The notes beneath the pieces were generated by a model. The model saw only the letters and a list, made by a program, of their open reading frames with translations, ran no database searches and was not told the origin of the DNA. 22,431 nt of DNA, taken from the IMG/VR virus record IMGVR_UViG_3300046048_000485, positions 1 to 22,431 of that record. One strand, written 5' to 3'. The number at the start of each line of letters is the position of its first letter. Position 1 is the stretch's first letter. Positions 1 through 7,894 of this stretch are shown one piece after another. A program made the translations under genes and the position numbers. The stretch is from a virus.

Positions 1-2
1 AT

Positions 3-677
3 GATGCCGACGTGTCGTGGTACACGCGCGCGTTACCCGAGCTCCGCGCGCGCGGCCTGCATGCAACTTTCGGGGTGAATACCGGGCAAATCGGGACCAA
101 TGACGGGCTCTACGTAAACGACGCCAAACTGCACGAGATATATGCCGGCGGAAATGACATAGGCAATCACAACGTCACTAACACGAGTCTGTCCGCATCG
201 TCACTCGAGGAGTATCTCGCCGAATTCGACGCAGCCGCGGCCTACAACAAGGCGCGCGGGTGGCATAGGGGCGCCCGGTATCACCCCTTTGTACAGGGAC
301 TTTTTTCGCCTGCCTTAGTAAACGCGCTGCGCGCGCGGGGCGTGACCGTCATGCGAAACGCCAGCCTAACAGTAGCGCCCATGCGCGAAAAGGTGCACTT
401 TGGCGCGCCGGTGCTCTTAAATGCCTCGTGCAATCTGCAGACCGGCGTGTCGCTCGCCACCGCCAAGGGCTATATAGACACGGCGATCATTTATTCGCAT
501 GACGTTGTTTTTCTGGCGCACATCCTCGCGGCCGGCGCCGGCGCCTCGGCCTGGGCACAAACGGATTATGCGGCGCTCCTCGACTATGCCGTCGGCAAAG
601 TTCACGCCGGAACGCTCGAGGGCATTGGCTCGGTGTCGGAATGGGCGGCGCTGCGCGGGCTGCCGTTTTGGCAATGA
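3..677 (+). CDS. Polysaccharide-deacetylase-like (NodB fold) phage protein, 5' end missing
   Basis: The frame is open from the window edge and ends with TGA at 675-677, so the N-terminus lies outside. The visible part starts D-A-D-V-S-W-Y and continues with a TRALPELRARGLHATFGVN helix-strand unit, which is the segment just after the first NodB motif. A GNHNVTN segment at about 162-182 matches the metal-binding H-x3-H motif, but the second His is Asn. Near the C-terminus VVFLAH resembles the last NodB motif. The protein is clearly a paralogue of the next gene, sharing the TA-x-I-x-A-x-I...AH...DY..G.V..G order at the C-terminus. Family knowledge: NodB enzymes deacetylate surface glycans. The lost His suggests a binding fold or a weak enzyme. 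I infer a virion surface or fibre protein; its substrate is unknown. Confidence 0.7.
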   Translation, partial: DADVSWYTRALPELRARGLHATFGVNTGQIGTNDGLYVNDAKLHEIYAGGNDIGNHNVTNTSLSASSLEEYLAEFDAAAAYNKARGWHRGARYHPFVQGLFSPALVNALRARGVTVMRNASLTVAPMREKVHFGAPVLLNASCNLQTGVSLATAKGYIDTAIIYSHDVVFLAHILAAGAGASAWAQTDYAALLDYAVGKVHAGTLEGIGSVSEWAALRGLPFWQ

Positions 678-710
678 TGGCGAGGCGCGCGCCGACGTTG
701 GGGTGGTGGG

Positions 711-2240
711 ATGAGTGAACAAATCACGTTGACCGATAATCGGATGATCGCCGGAACAGCGTATGCGGCCGGCTCGACGGTTGCGGTTCCTGAGCAAGTG
801 GCCGAGGAGCTAATCGCCCAGGGCCTGGCCGTTCGCGTGGGGCGCACTCCCACAGTGCGCACCGCGGCCGGGTTCCTGAATCTCGGGCCGCTCAATGAGG
901 TGCGCGGGCTTTCCGGGCCCGACGGCCAGGTGTTACCGTTCGGGCGCTATCCGCGCGCGGCCGGGGGAATCTTCTGCGATTGGCAAAGCGCCACGGGCAC
1001 CTTGTCGATGGTTTCGGTCGACCCGGGCGACGACATCGCGCTCGATGCCACGGTCACCCTCGATGGGTTTGCGGTTCCCAAATGCACATTTTCAAACGCG
1101 GCGAGCGGCACCTATATCGCCAAATTCGTGTTTACTAATCCCGTGTCGCTGGCAAGCTACGCCACGATGCAGGTGCCGATCAAAAACACCTGCAACGAGA
1201 CGGCGAGCGGGGTCGGGCTGTCCACGGCCACATTCGGGGTGTGGCTCTATCCATCCGGCGGCGGGACGATCCGACTGCAATGCGATTTCGCCAATGTGCC
1301 CCCGGGCGCCTGGCACGTGTTCACATTCGGGCGCGAGTCGCCGGCGGGGCTTGTTCAGTTTGCTGGAACCACGGCGGCGACCTGGGACATTCTCGATACG
1401 CAGACCATTTCCGAGGTGCGCTTCGTGCAGGGCACGATCGCCGCATCGGTCAATTATCCCGTATGGGTCGGGCCGCTAAGGGTTGATGCGCGCGCGTTGG
1501 CCCACGTGTCCATATGCATGGACGGCGAATACTCGTCTCAATATGAGATTCTGCGCCCCCTGTTAGACCGCTACGGATTCAAGGCGAGCTTGGCAATCAC
1601 CAATTCAGATATTGGCGGCGCCGGGCGCATGAACGCTGCGCAGATCGACGAGATGTATGCGGAGGGGCACGAGTGCATCCACCACGTCTATGACGCCACG
1701 AAGAGCAACGGATACGCCAACGCGACCGATTGGCCGAGCGCGGCCGTGATCTCGGCGGACATACGCGCCCAGTGGGCCTATTTTCGCGCCAAGGGATGGA
1801 CGCGAGGGATTGGCAAAATAGTCAATTCGTATACAAACCCATTCGACAAAACGGTCGCGCAAGCCCGGCAAAAGCTCGTCTATGAAGCGATGCGCGCCGC
1901 GGGCGTTGAATGCTCGCGCGCCTCGACCGGGCTTTACACCGCACAAATGAGCCTCGGCTATGGCGGGGTGCGGCCGTTTCATCTGCGCGGCGCCGTCCAA
2001 ATTTCGAATACGCATACTGCCGCAGACATCATCGCAACAATCACCCAAGCCGAAACCAACGGCGAATGGGCGATTGTCACGGCACACCGCGCGGTGGCCG
2101 CCTCGCCGGGGTCGCTGGAAATGACCACGGCCAATTTTGCCACCTGGCTCGATTACCTCGGCGAGCGGGTACAACGCGGCGCGATTGCATGCGCGCCCTT
2201 GGGCGAAGTTTATGACCGGCATTGGAAAGTCGCGGCATGA
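711..2240 (+). CDS. Virion-associated protein: N-terminal anchor, beta-sandwich and degenerate NodB domain
   Basis: This 509-residue protein starts at ATG 711 behind a G-rich stretch (GGGGTGGTGGG) and has three visible parts. Residues 1-45 (ITLTDN...YAAGSTVAV...IAQGLAV) resemble the small module found at the N-terminus of several phage capsid-associated proteins. Residues about 80-260 are rich in beta strands, W, G, T and S, like a carbohydrate-binding sandwich. From residue 265 a NodB-like fold begins: ICMDGE at 268-273 replaces the usual TFDDG, so the first Asp (normally the catalytic base) is Met. GHECIHHVYDA at 319-329 keeps His325 but has Ala at the second metal-His position. TAHRA around His459 matches the last motif. 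It lies in tandem with a paralogue and overlaps the head-tail joining gene by ATGA. A host-glycan-binding head or tail fibre is the most likely role; catalysis is doubtful. Confidence 0.65.
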   Translation: MSEQITLTDNRMIAGTAYAAGSTVAVPEQVAEELIAQGLAVRVGRTPTVRTAAGFLNLGPLNEVRGLSGPDGQVLPFGRYPRAAGGIFCDWQSATGTLSMVSVDPGDDIALDATVTLDGFAVPKCTFSNAASGTYIAKFVFTNPVSLASYATMQVPIKNTCNETASGVGLSTATFGVWLYPSGGGTIRLQCDFANVPPGAWHVFTFGRESPAGLVQFAGTTAATWDILDTQTISEVRFVQGTIAASVNYPVWVGPLRVDARALAHVSICMDGEYSSQYEILRPLLDRYGFKASLAITNSDIGGAGRMNAAQIDEMYAEGHECIHHVYDATKSNGYANATDWPSAAVISADIRAQWAYFRAKGWTRGIGKIVNSYTNPFDKTVAQARQKLVYEAMRAAGVECSRASTGLYTAQMSLGYGGVRPFHLRGAVQISNTHTAADIIATITQAETNGEWAIVTAHRAVAASPGSLEMTTANFATWLDYLGERVQRGAIACAPLGEVYDRHWKVAA

Positions 2241-2509
2241 ACGACTTAAGCGCGTTTTTCGACCCCGCCGACGGCTTCGTGGTCGAGGCCTCGCTCGATG
2301 GCGCCGACCCGATCTATGTGCACCTCGATGCTGGATTTGCCGAGGCGCTCGACATCGCCACCGCCGCCCCGGTGGTCACCGCCCGCACGGCCGACGTGAC
2401 CGCCGCCGCGCGCGGGTCGGTGCTCACGATTAACGGCGATGATTACGAGGTGCGCGGGATCGAGCCCGACGGCACGGGGTTGACCGTGTTGCGACTGTGG
2501 GGCGGATAG
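2237..2509 (+). CDS. Head-tail joining protein, lambda FII-like
   Basis: A 90-residue protein. ATG 2237 is preferred because it forms an ATGA overlap with the preceding stop; an in-frame TTG at 2222 would add five residues. The C-terminal half, RGSVLTINGDDYEVRGIEPDGTG followed by LRLWGG, follows the pattern of lambda FII (GDTLTI..E.FWV..V.PDDGG..HLWL). FII binds the portal/head-completion complex and forms the surface to which the tail joins. Its position directly before a tail-terminator-like gene and the tail tube gene fits the usual order of head completion, tail completion and tail tube. The N-terminal half is less conserved. Family assignment rests on pattern and position only. Confidence 0.65.
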   Translation: MNDLSAFFDPADGFVVEASLDGADPIYVHLDAGFAEALDIATAAPVVTARTADVTAAARGSVLTINGDDYEVRGIEPDGTGLTVLRLWGG

Positions 2510-2512
2510 ACC

Positions 2513-2977
2513 ATGCCTTATCACGTACGCCGACAAATCCGCGACGCCCTCGGCACCCTGGTCACGGGGCTTGCGACCACGGGCGCGCGCGTGTACCTGG
2601 CGCCGGTGGTGTCGATTCCGATTGCCCAACTGCCCGCCCTCGCGGTTTGGGTCGACGAGGAGGCGCTCGAGCTCGCCACGGGTAGCGCGCCGATGGAGTA
2701 CGCCCGCACGATCACCGTGCGCGTGGTGGGCTTCGCGTCCGAGGCCACCGGGTTGAGCGGGGTGATTGACAACACCCTCGACCAAATCGCGCTCGAGCTC
2801 GAGGCGGCCATCGGGGGCGATGCCACGCTATTGGGCGGGATACTCAATTCGCCGCTCGAGCTCGTCGCCATCGGTGTCGAGCGCAGCGCCGAGGGCGAGG
2901 CGCCGCTCGGGCGAATCACTTTGACCTATACGGCGCGGGTCGAGACAAGCGCCGCCGCACCTGAATCACCGCTTTAA
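2513..2977 (+). CDS. Tail terminator / minor tail protein U-like
   Basis: A 154-residue protein starting 3 nt after the previous stop. It begins with an amphipathic helix (VRRQIRDALGTLVTGL), then has ARVYLAP...IAQLPALAVWVDEE, a strand-turn typical of gpU-type tail terminators (short helix, then FPAVAVYL in lambda U). YARTITVRVVGFAS follows, and the protein ends with a strand LGRITLTYTARVET. The family caps the growing tail tube, fixes tail length together with the tape measure, and contacts the head-tail joining protein. Position between an FII-like protein and the tail tube supports this. A gpZ-like tail completion protein is the main alternative. Confidence 0.6.
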   Translation: MPYHVRRQIRDALGTLVTGLATTGARVYLAPVVSIPIAQLPALAVWVDEEALELATGSAPMEYARTITVRVVGFASEATGLSGVIDNTLDQIALELEAAIGGDATLLGGILNSPLELVAIGVERSAEGEAPLGRITLTYTARVETSAAAPESPL

Positions 2978-2995
2978 CGTAGAGGAGTTATCACC

Positions 2996-3643
2996 ATGAG
3001 CGCACTCAACAAATGGGTCAAGGTGCAGGCGGCCATCGGCGCCCTCGGCACTGCGGTGCCCCTCAACTCGGTTTCTAAGGCCAATCCTGGGGTTGCCGCC
3101 TATACCGGCACCGATCCCAACACCGGCGACTTGCTCGCCTTTACCGATATTGTCGGCATGTATCAGATCGACAATCGGGTGATACGGGCCTCGGGGGTCG
3201 ACGGCACGGGTAATACATTCAATCTCGAGGGCCAGGACACGACCCTTTATGACACCTTCGTGTCGGGCAATTTCCAGCCGATCACCTGGGGGTCCAACTT
3301 TACGACCGTGATCGACTTCGGCGCCGGCGGGGGTGAGTTTGATACTTTGGACGCCACCACCGCGCACGATGCGTTGCGCAAGGTGTTGCCCAACATGGGG
3401 GCCGCGCCGGTATTCAACATGGTCAGCCAATGGAAACCGGATGATGCGGCGCTCGCCGCCGCGCTCGCCGCCAGTGAGGCGCAAAGCCTGGTGGCGCTGC
3501 GGGTGGTGTTCGCCACCGGCTATCGTTTTGCCCTCCTCGGCTATTTTGGCACCATCCTATTGCCCACCGGCGCGACCGGGCAATTGGTGCAAACGCCGGT
3601 GCTGTTTACTGGCGCCGCGCGGCAAACGAATTACGCGACATGA
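2996..3643 (+). CDS. Major tail tube protein
   Basis: A 215-residue protein preceded by the strongest ribosome binding site of the structural block (AGAGGAG at 2981-2987, nine bases before ATG 2996), as expected for the most abundant tail protein. The composition is Gly/Thr/Ala-rich with many short strands: a DIVGMYQIDNRVIRASGVDGTGNTF hairpin region, a NFQPITWGSNFT segment, and a C-terminal YFGTILLPTGATGQLVQTPVLF stretch, all in keeping with the tail-tube beta-sandwich of lambda V and type VI Hcp relatives. It sits between the tail terminator and the assembly chaperones, the standard position. No Ig-like C-terminal decoration domain is seen. Its end overlaps the next start (ATG 3640). Confidence 0.75.
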   Translation: MSALNKWVKVQAAIGALGTAVPLNSVSKANPGVAAYTGTDPNTGDLLAFTDIVGMYQIDNRVIRASGVDGTGNTFNLEGQDTTLYDTFVSGNFQPITWGSNFTTVIDFGAGGGEFDTLDATTAHDALRKVLPNMGAAPVFNMVSQWKPDDAALAAALAASEAQSLVALRVVFATGYRFALLGYFGTILLPTGATGQLVQTPVLFTGAARQTNYAT

Positions 3644-4014
3644 TGACTCGCGCCGACGCCGAGCTCGCCGCTCTGCTCGCCGAGGTGCGCGAATTCGAGC
3701 ACACCCTCGGCGACCTGACTTTCCGGCTGCGGTTGCCGTCGAAGGATGCCGTGCGCATGACCTATGCGCGACTCGGTGACGGCGCGCCGATCGAGGAAAA
3801 AATGGGCGCGGTGCTCAAGGCCTCGCTCTTGTGGGTGGTGGGCGCGACCCATCGCGACCTGGGCTTAGATCGCGACGACCCCCTGCCGCGCACCGCCTAT
3901 GCGGCGGCCGAATACGTGGCCGAGCACCTCGAGGTCGCCGACGAGCTCGTGCTCGAGCTCTTTAGGCGCCTGCAGGATCGGCTCGGCGAGATTGAGGGCG
4001 ACGCAAAAAACTAA
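3640..4014 (+). CDS. Tail assembly chaperone, G-like
   Basis: A 124-residue acidic, helix-rich protein. It begins at ATG 3640, overlapping the tail tube stop; a second ATG at 3643 is equally usable. It carries LGDLTFRLRLPSKDAVRMTYARLGD and ends in EGDAKN at a TAA placed right after a slippery run. In siphoviruses gpG-type chaperones coat the tape measure protein before the tube polymerises and are absent from the finished virion. The gene is positioned between tail tube and tape measure and is followed by an open -1 frame with a canonical frameshift site. These two facts, not sequence similarity, are the main evidence. Confidence 0.8.
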   Translation: MMTRADAELAALLAEVREFEHTLGDLTFRLRLPSKDAVRMTYARLGDGAPIEEKMGAVLKASLLWVVGATHRDLGLDRDDPLPRTAYAAAEYVAEHLEVADELVLELFRRLQDRLGEIEGDAKN

Positions 4015-4274
4015 TCGAGCGCCTCGACTTTGATCTTGGTGAGGCCGGGGCGCTCAAAACGGTGGGATTTTCAGATGACGAGATCAACAAGGCGCGCCCC
4101 GCCCTCAACGAGCGAAACCAAGAGGCCGCGCGGGTGTGGCGGGAAATGGGCGGGTGGTTCCCCGAGCGCCTGCCGGTCATCCTCGCCTTTGTCGAGCTCG
4201 AGCACTTCGACGGCTTGTGGGAGCGCTTGAGCGTGATTCGGGATACTTTGTCCGCGAGCGCAAGCGATGAGTGA
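3640..4274 (+). CDS. Tail assembly chaperone G-T fusion made by programmed -1 frameshift
   Basis: After decoding up to the A-run at 4005-4010, a -1 slip lets the ribosome avoid the TAA at 4012-4014. It then enters a frame that reads L-I-E-R-L-D-F-D-L-G-E-A-G-A-L-K-T-V-G-F without interruption and continues to TGA 4272-4274, giving about 211 residues. The T part alone has no good start of its own before GTG 4062. Its helix-rich sequence (EINKARPALNERNQEAARVWREMGGWFPERLPVILAF, shown only in part by these landmarks) fits the T domain that binds the tail tube subunit. The frame change is needed for tail assembly in lambda and is widely conserved. The T end overlaps the tape measure start by 8 nt. 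Confidence 0.75.
4005..4011 (+). other. -1 ribosomal frameshift site A AAA AAC
   Basis: The heptamer A-AAA-AAC fits the X-XXY-YYZ rule in the frame of the G-like gene (GCA AAA AAC TAA). The zero-frame stop follows immediately. Slipping back one base joins the open frame that runs to 4274. Among bacterial -1 sites A-AAA-AAN heptamers are common. I saw no clear pseudoknot or strong hairpin just downstream. Confidence 0.8.
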
Positions 4275-6174
4275 GCCCACGATCCGGCTATCGGCCGTCG
4301 ACCAAACCAAGGCCGCATTCGATGCGGTGGGCAAGCGCTTCGATGGCCTTAAAAAGCAGGCCGAGGTCGTGTCGGGCCCGCTTCTCAAGCTCAATGCCGC
4401 ACTCGTGGCGATCGGCGCCGCCGGCCTGGTGCTCGAGTTTAAGCAGGCGGTCGACGCCGCCGACGAGCTCGGCAAACTGTCGCAGCGCATCGGGGTGTCG
4501 GTCGAGAGCTTGTCGACCCTGGGCCATGCCGGCGCGCTCGCTGATGTGAACCTGCAGGCGCTCGGCGACGGGCTCAAGCGCCTATCGGCCAACATGGCCG
4601 ACACCCAAGCGGGCACGGGTGAAGCGCTGAACGCATTCAAGGCGCTCAACGTCACCGTCGAGGCCTCGCCGGGCAAGCTCAAATTGACCGAGGATATTTT
4701 GCTCGAGCTCGCCGAGAAGTTCTCGGGCTTTGCCGACGGCGCCAACAAAACCGCCCTGGCGATGAAGCTCTTCGGTAAGTCGGGCGCCGAGCTCGTGCCG
4801 TTTCTCAATCAAGGCCGCGACGGCATCGAGGCCCTGCGTAAAGAGGCCGAGCGCCTGGGCATCGCAATCACCTCGAAAGCCTCGGCGCAGGCCGAGGCCT
4901 TCAATGATAATTTGACCGCCCTCGGGGGCAAGGTGCGCGGGCTCGCCAACGACATGGCCGCCAAGTTCCTGCCCTCGCTGGTGCAGATCACCGAGCAAAT
5001 GCGCCTGGCCGCGCAGCACGGCGGCCTATGGGCCACCGCGCTCGCTGGCGTGCGCGAGGCCTTCGCTCAAATGTTCCTGCAGCAATCCACGCTCGCCGGC
5101 TACGGCGCGAGCGTGGATAGCTTGAGCGAAGCAATCACGCGCCAATTACTCTTGATTGATCGGCTCGAGAATAGCCCCGGCCGGCGGGGCACCCGCTTGG
5201 CGATCAAGGAAAACCGCGACCGGGCCATCGAGGCGGCCAAGTCCGAGCTCGAGCGGCTCAAGGTCGAGATGACTAAGGCCCAAACGCTCGCCCAATTCGA
5301 CACGCCTGGCGGTTTGAACCCCGCCACCCCCAAGCCCACCGCGCCGGCGTTGCCGGATGACACCCGGGCCAAAGAGCTCGAGCGCCTTGCCAAAGAGCGC
5401 GAGCGCGAGCTCGGAAAATTCAATGCCGAGGTTGACCGCGCGCGCGCCCAGGCGATTGCGTTGGAAGAGGCCACGGCGAAAAAAAGTCGGGCCGAAACCC
5501 TCGAGCAAGAAAAAGAGCTTGCCGACTTGCGCGATGCATACATCGCCCTCGCCGATCCTGTCGAAAAATATCGCAAGCAATTGGCCGACGTGGCCTATCT
5601 GGTCGAGCGTGGCGCCTTAGACCCTACCCAGGCCGCGGCGGCCGTCAAGGTGATTGAGGAGCAGGTGCGCAAGCTCGCGGAGCTCACCGACGAGGGCAAA
5701 AAGGCCAACGACACCGCGCGCGAGCTCGGGCTTACGTTCTCGTCGGCATTCGAGGATGCGATCGTCGGGGGCAAGGGTTTGCGCGAGGTGCTGCGCGGGC
5801 TCGAGCAGGATCTCGTGCGCATCATCATTCGCAAGGCCGCGATCGAGCCGCTCGCCAACGCGGTGAGCGAAAAGATCAAGGGCTCGAGCCTGGGGCAATC
5901 GCTCGGGGCATTCGTGACGGGGCTATTCGGCGGGGGCAAGGCCGGCGGGGGGCCGGTGTTCGCCGGCACGAATTACCTTGTGGGCGAGCAAGGCCCCGAG
6001 ATATTCCGCCCCGCGAACAATGGCGCCATCGTGCCGAATCATGCGATGCGCGGCGCCGGCTCGACCTACAACATCAACGTCAACGTGCCCGCGGGCACCT
6101 CGCAGGAAACGGCGCTGCAGATGGCCGCACGCACCGCCGCGATGCTCCAATATGCGGCCGGTTACAACGGATAA
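4267..6174 (+). CDS. Tail tape measure protein
   Basis: A 635-residue, helix-rich protein located right after the assembly chaperones. Residues about 1-60 contain an amphipathic helix followed by a hydrophobic helix (LVAIGAAGLVLEF). Residues about 60-240 hold the TMP pattern of the lambda H/TP901 type (ELGKLSQRIGVSVESLSTL...NKTALAMKLFGKSGAELVPFL). Residues about 330-480 are a charged coiled-coil region (AKELERLAKERERELGKF and following). The C-terminus has the classic Gly-rich end GGGKAGGGPVFAGTNYLVGEQGPEIF followed by a TYNINVNV strand. It scaffolds tail tube assembly and sets tail length: at roughly 0.15 nm per residue this would give a tail near 95 nm, an estimate only. It is also likely ejected with the DNA. 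The start overlaps the T frame. Confidence 0.9.
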   Translation: MSEPTIRLSAVDQTKAAFDAVGKRFDGLKKQAEVVSGPLLKLNAALVAIGAAGLVLEFKQAVDAADELGKLSQRIGVSVESLSTLGHAGALADVNLQALGDGLKRLSANMADTQAGTGEALNAFKALNVTVEASPGKLKLTEDILLELAEKFSGFADGANKTALAMKLFGKSGAELVPFLNQGRDGIEALRKEAERLGIAITSKASAQAEAFNDNLTALGGKVRGLANDMAAKFLPSLVQITEQMRLAAQHGGLWATALAGVREAFAQMFLQQSTLAGYGASVDSLSEAITRQLLLIDRLENSPGRRGTRLAIKENRDRAIEAAKSELERLKVEMTKAQTLAQFDTPGGLNPATPKPTAPALPDDTRAKELERLAKERERELGKFNAEVDRARAQAIALEEATAKKSRAETLEQEKELADLRDAYIALADPVEKYRKQLADVAYLVERGALDPTQAAAAVKVIEEQVRKLAELTDEGKKANDTARELGLTFSSAFEDAIVGGKGLREVLRGLEQDLVRIIIRKAAIEPLANAVSEKIKGSSLGQSLGAFVTGLFGGGKAGGGPVFAGTNYLVGEQGPEIFRPANNGAIVPNHAMRGAGSTYNINVNVPAGTSQETALQMAARTAAMLQYAAGYNG

Positions 6175-6179
6175 CACGC

Positions 6180-7052
6180 ATGGCCGAAATCGAATCGCCG
6201 CGCTTTCCCGATAAGGTTGCTTACTCGGTCACCTCGCCCGCATTCCGCACCGGGCTCGTGCGCACCTCGATCGGGCGAAGCTATGCCAATCAATACTGGC
6301 CCGAGGCGCTGCGCACCTACGACCTGGCGCACCCGGTCAAGCTGCGCGCCGAGCTCGAGGAGCTCCACGCCTGGTTTCACGCCATCGCCAAGGGGCGGGC
6401 CAATATCTTTCGATTCCGCGACCCCTTCGACAATGCCTTGACGGTGGCCTCGGGGGTGCTCGGCGCCGGCGTGGGCGACGGCGCCCCGGTATATCAAATC
6501 GGCAAGCGCCATGTGGCCGGCGCCTATTCGTCAATCGTCGAGGTTAAAAAGCCCGTCGTCAACACGACCCTTTGTTATCGCAACGCGGCCCCGATCACTT
6601 TCGGCGCCTCGCCCGGCAACATCGCGCTCGACACCACCACGGGCCTCGTCACGTTCGTGGCCGATGCCACCGTGGCGATCACCGGGCATACGCCGGGGGC
6701 GGGTCACCAGTTCACCACCGCCACCGATCCGCTCGGGCTCGCGATCGGGAAAAAGGTGTATCTAACCGGGGTCACCGGCACCGCCGCGGCCACCTTAAAT
6801 GCGCTCGCCCATGAGATCACCGGCAAGTCGGGCGCGGGCCCGTTCACATGGACGATTGTCACCAACACCACCGCGTTGACGGCGACCACGGGCACCGCGT
6901 TGGCCTATCCGCAGGCCTCGGATGCCTTGACGGCGGCCGGTAGTTACGACATTGCGGTGCGCTTGATGCGCGATGATTTCCCGGTTCGCCAGGTGGGTCG
7001 GGCCTTGTGGGTGCTGGACACGCTGCCGCTGGCCGAGGAGCGGCTCGCGTGA
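6180..7052 (+). CDS. Distal tail protein, DUF2460 family, with an inserted segment
   Basis: A 290-residue protein. Residues 6-125 follow the DUF2460/TIGR02217 pattern (FPDKVAYSVTSPAFRTGLVRTSIGR...YANQYWPEALRTYDLAHPVK...WFHAIAKGRANIFRFRDPFD...YQIGKRHVAG). The family end DVxVRLxxDxFPV is also present (YDIAVRLMRDDFPVRQVG). Family members form the distal tail ring between tail tube and tip complex and correspond to ORFg12 of the Rhodobacter-type gene transfer agent. Usual length is nearer 210 residues. The excess of about 80 residues is a Thr/Ala/Gly-rich beta-like segment at about 170-255 (HTPGAGHQFTTATDPLGL...KSGAGPFTWTIVTNTTALTAT). The next gene starts inside its stop codon. Confidence 0.8.
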   Translation: MAEIESPRFPDKVAYSVTSPAFRTGLVRTSIGRSYANQYWPEALRTYDLAHPVKLRAELEELHAWFHAIAKGRANIFRFRDPFDNALTVASGVLGAGVGDGAPVYQIGKRHVAGAYSSIVEVKKPVVNTTLCYRNAAPITFGASPGNIALDTTTGLVTFVADATVAITGHTPGAGHQFTTATDPLGLAIGKKVYLTGVTGTAAATLNALAHEITGKSGAGPFTWTIVTNTTALTATTGTALAYPQASDALTAAGSYDIAVRLMRDDFPVRQVGRALWVLDTLPLAEERLA

Positions 7053-7894
7053 AGGCCTCAGTACCCGCGCTCGACGCGCACTATGCCGCGCGCACCACGA
7101 CGATCGCGACGTGCATTCACATCACGCGCCGCGATGCCACGGTCGCGCGCTTTACCGATCACGCGCGCGCCCTGGTGGTCGACGGCGAGCGCTACGAGTC
7201 GGCCGGGGGCTACACCGCGAGCGCGATCACGAGCTCGAGCCGGTTGAACCCCGACAATCTCGAGCTTTCCGGGGCGATCGATTCGGAGGTGTTCACCGAG
7301 GCCGACTTGATGGCCGGCAAATGGGACTTCGCCGCCTTTCGGATTTTCGAGGTGAATTGGGCCGACACGAGCATGGGTCGCCGGCGGCTGCGGCGCGGAA
7401 GTTTCGGCGAGGTGCGCGCCGCCGGCGTGGCCTTTACCGTCGAGCTCCGGGGCATGATGGATGCGCTACGGCAAAACATCCTGCCCCTTGTTTCGGCGCG
7501 CTGCGATGCGCGCGTGGGCGATGCGCGCTGCGGGGTGGATCTCGACGCCTTGAGCGGGGGGCGGGTCACCACCACGGTGAGCGCGGCGCCCGATCGGCGC
7601 ACGTTCACCGCCACCGGCTTGACCCAGGCCTCGGGGTGGTTTGACACCGGGGTGCTGGTTTGGAATACGGGCGAGAATGCCGCGCTCTTCGCCGAGGTGC
7701 GCACGTTCACCTTCGGCGGCGCGGTGGTGCTGGTCGAGCCGGCCGCCTTCGACATCGCCGCCGGCGATGAATTCGAGCTCGAGGTCGGCTGCGATGGCCT
7801 GCTCGCCACCTGTCGGGACAAGTTCAACAACGTCACCCGCCGGCGCGCGTTTGACTTCGTGCCCGGCGTCAACCGCCTGGTCGCCGGCCAATGA
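7049..7894 (+). CDS. DUF2163 / phage BR0599-type tail tip protein (GTA ORFg13-like)
   Basis: A 281-residue protein read from GTG 7049, which overlaps the preceding stop (GTGA); an in-frame ATG at 7007 inside the upstream gene is less likely. The N-terminal part (ATCIHITRRDATVARFTDHARAL, then YTASAITSSSRLNPDNLELSG) is the DUF2163 pattern. The C-terminal part (ILPLVSARCDARVGDARCGVDL, then GCDGLLATCRDKFNNVTRRRAF) is the BR0599 domain, with four conserved-looking Cys residues that in the gene transfer agent homologue hold an iron-sulfur cluster. That cofactor is family knowledge and not shown here. It belongs to the hub/tip complex, encoded directly before the NlpC/P60 peptidase as in gene transfer agents and many alphaproteobacterial phages. 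Confidence 0.85.
   Translation: MKASVPALDAHYAARTTTIATCIHITRRDATVARFTDHARALVVDGERYESAGGYTASAITSSSRLNPDNLELSGAIDSEVFTEADLMAGKWDFAAFRIFEVNWADTSMGRRRLRRGSFGEVRAAGVAFTVELRGMMDALRQNILPLVSARCDARVGDARCGVDLDALSGGRVTTTVSAAPDRRTFTATGLTQASGWFDTGVLVWNTGENAALFAEVRTFTFGGAVVLVEPAAFDIAAGDEFELEVGCDGLLATCRDKFNNVTRRRAFDFVPGVNRLVAGQ

Noticed and set aside
1605-2222. 205-residue minus-strand ORF
   Set aside because: Antisense shadow of the NodB-like gene, with no ribosome site and no recognised motif.
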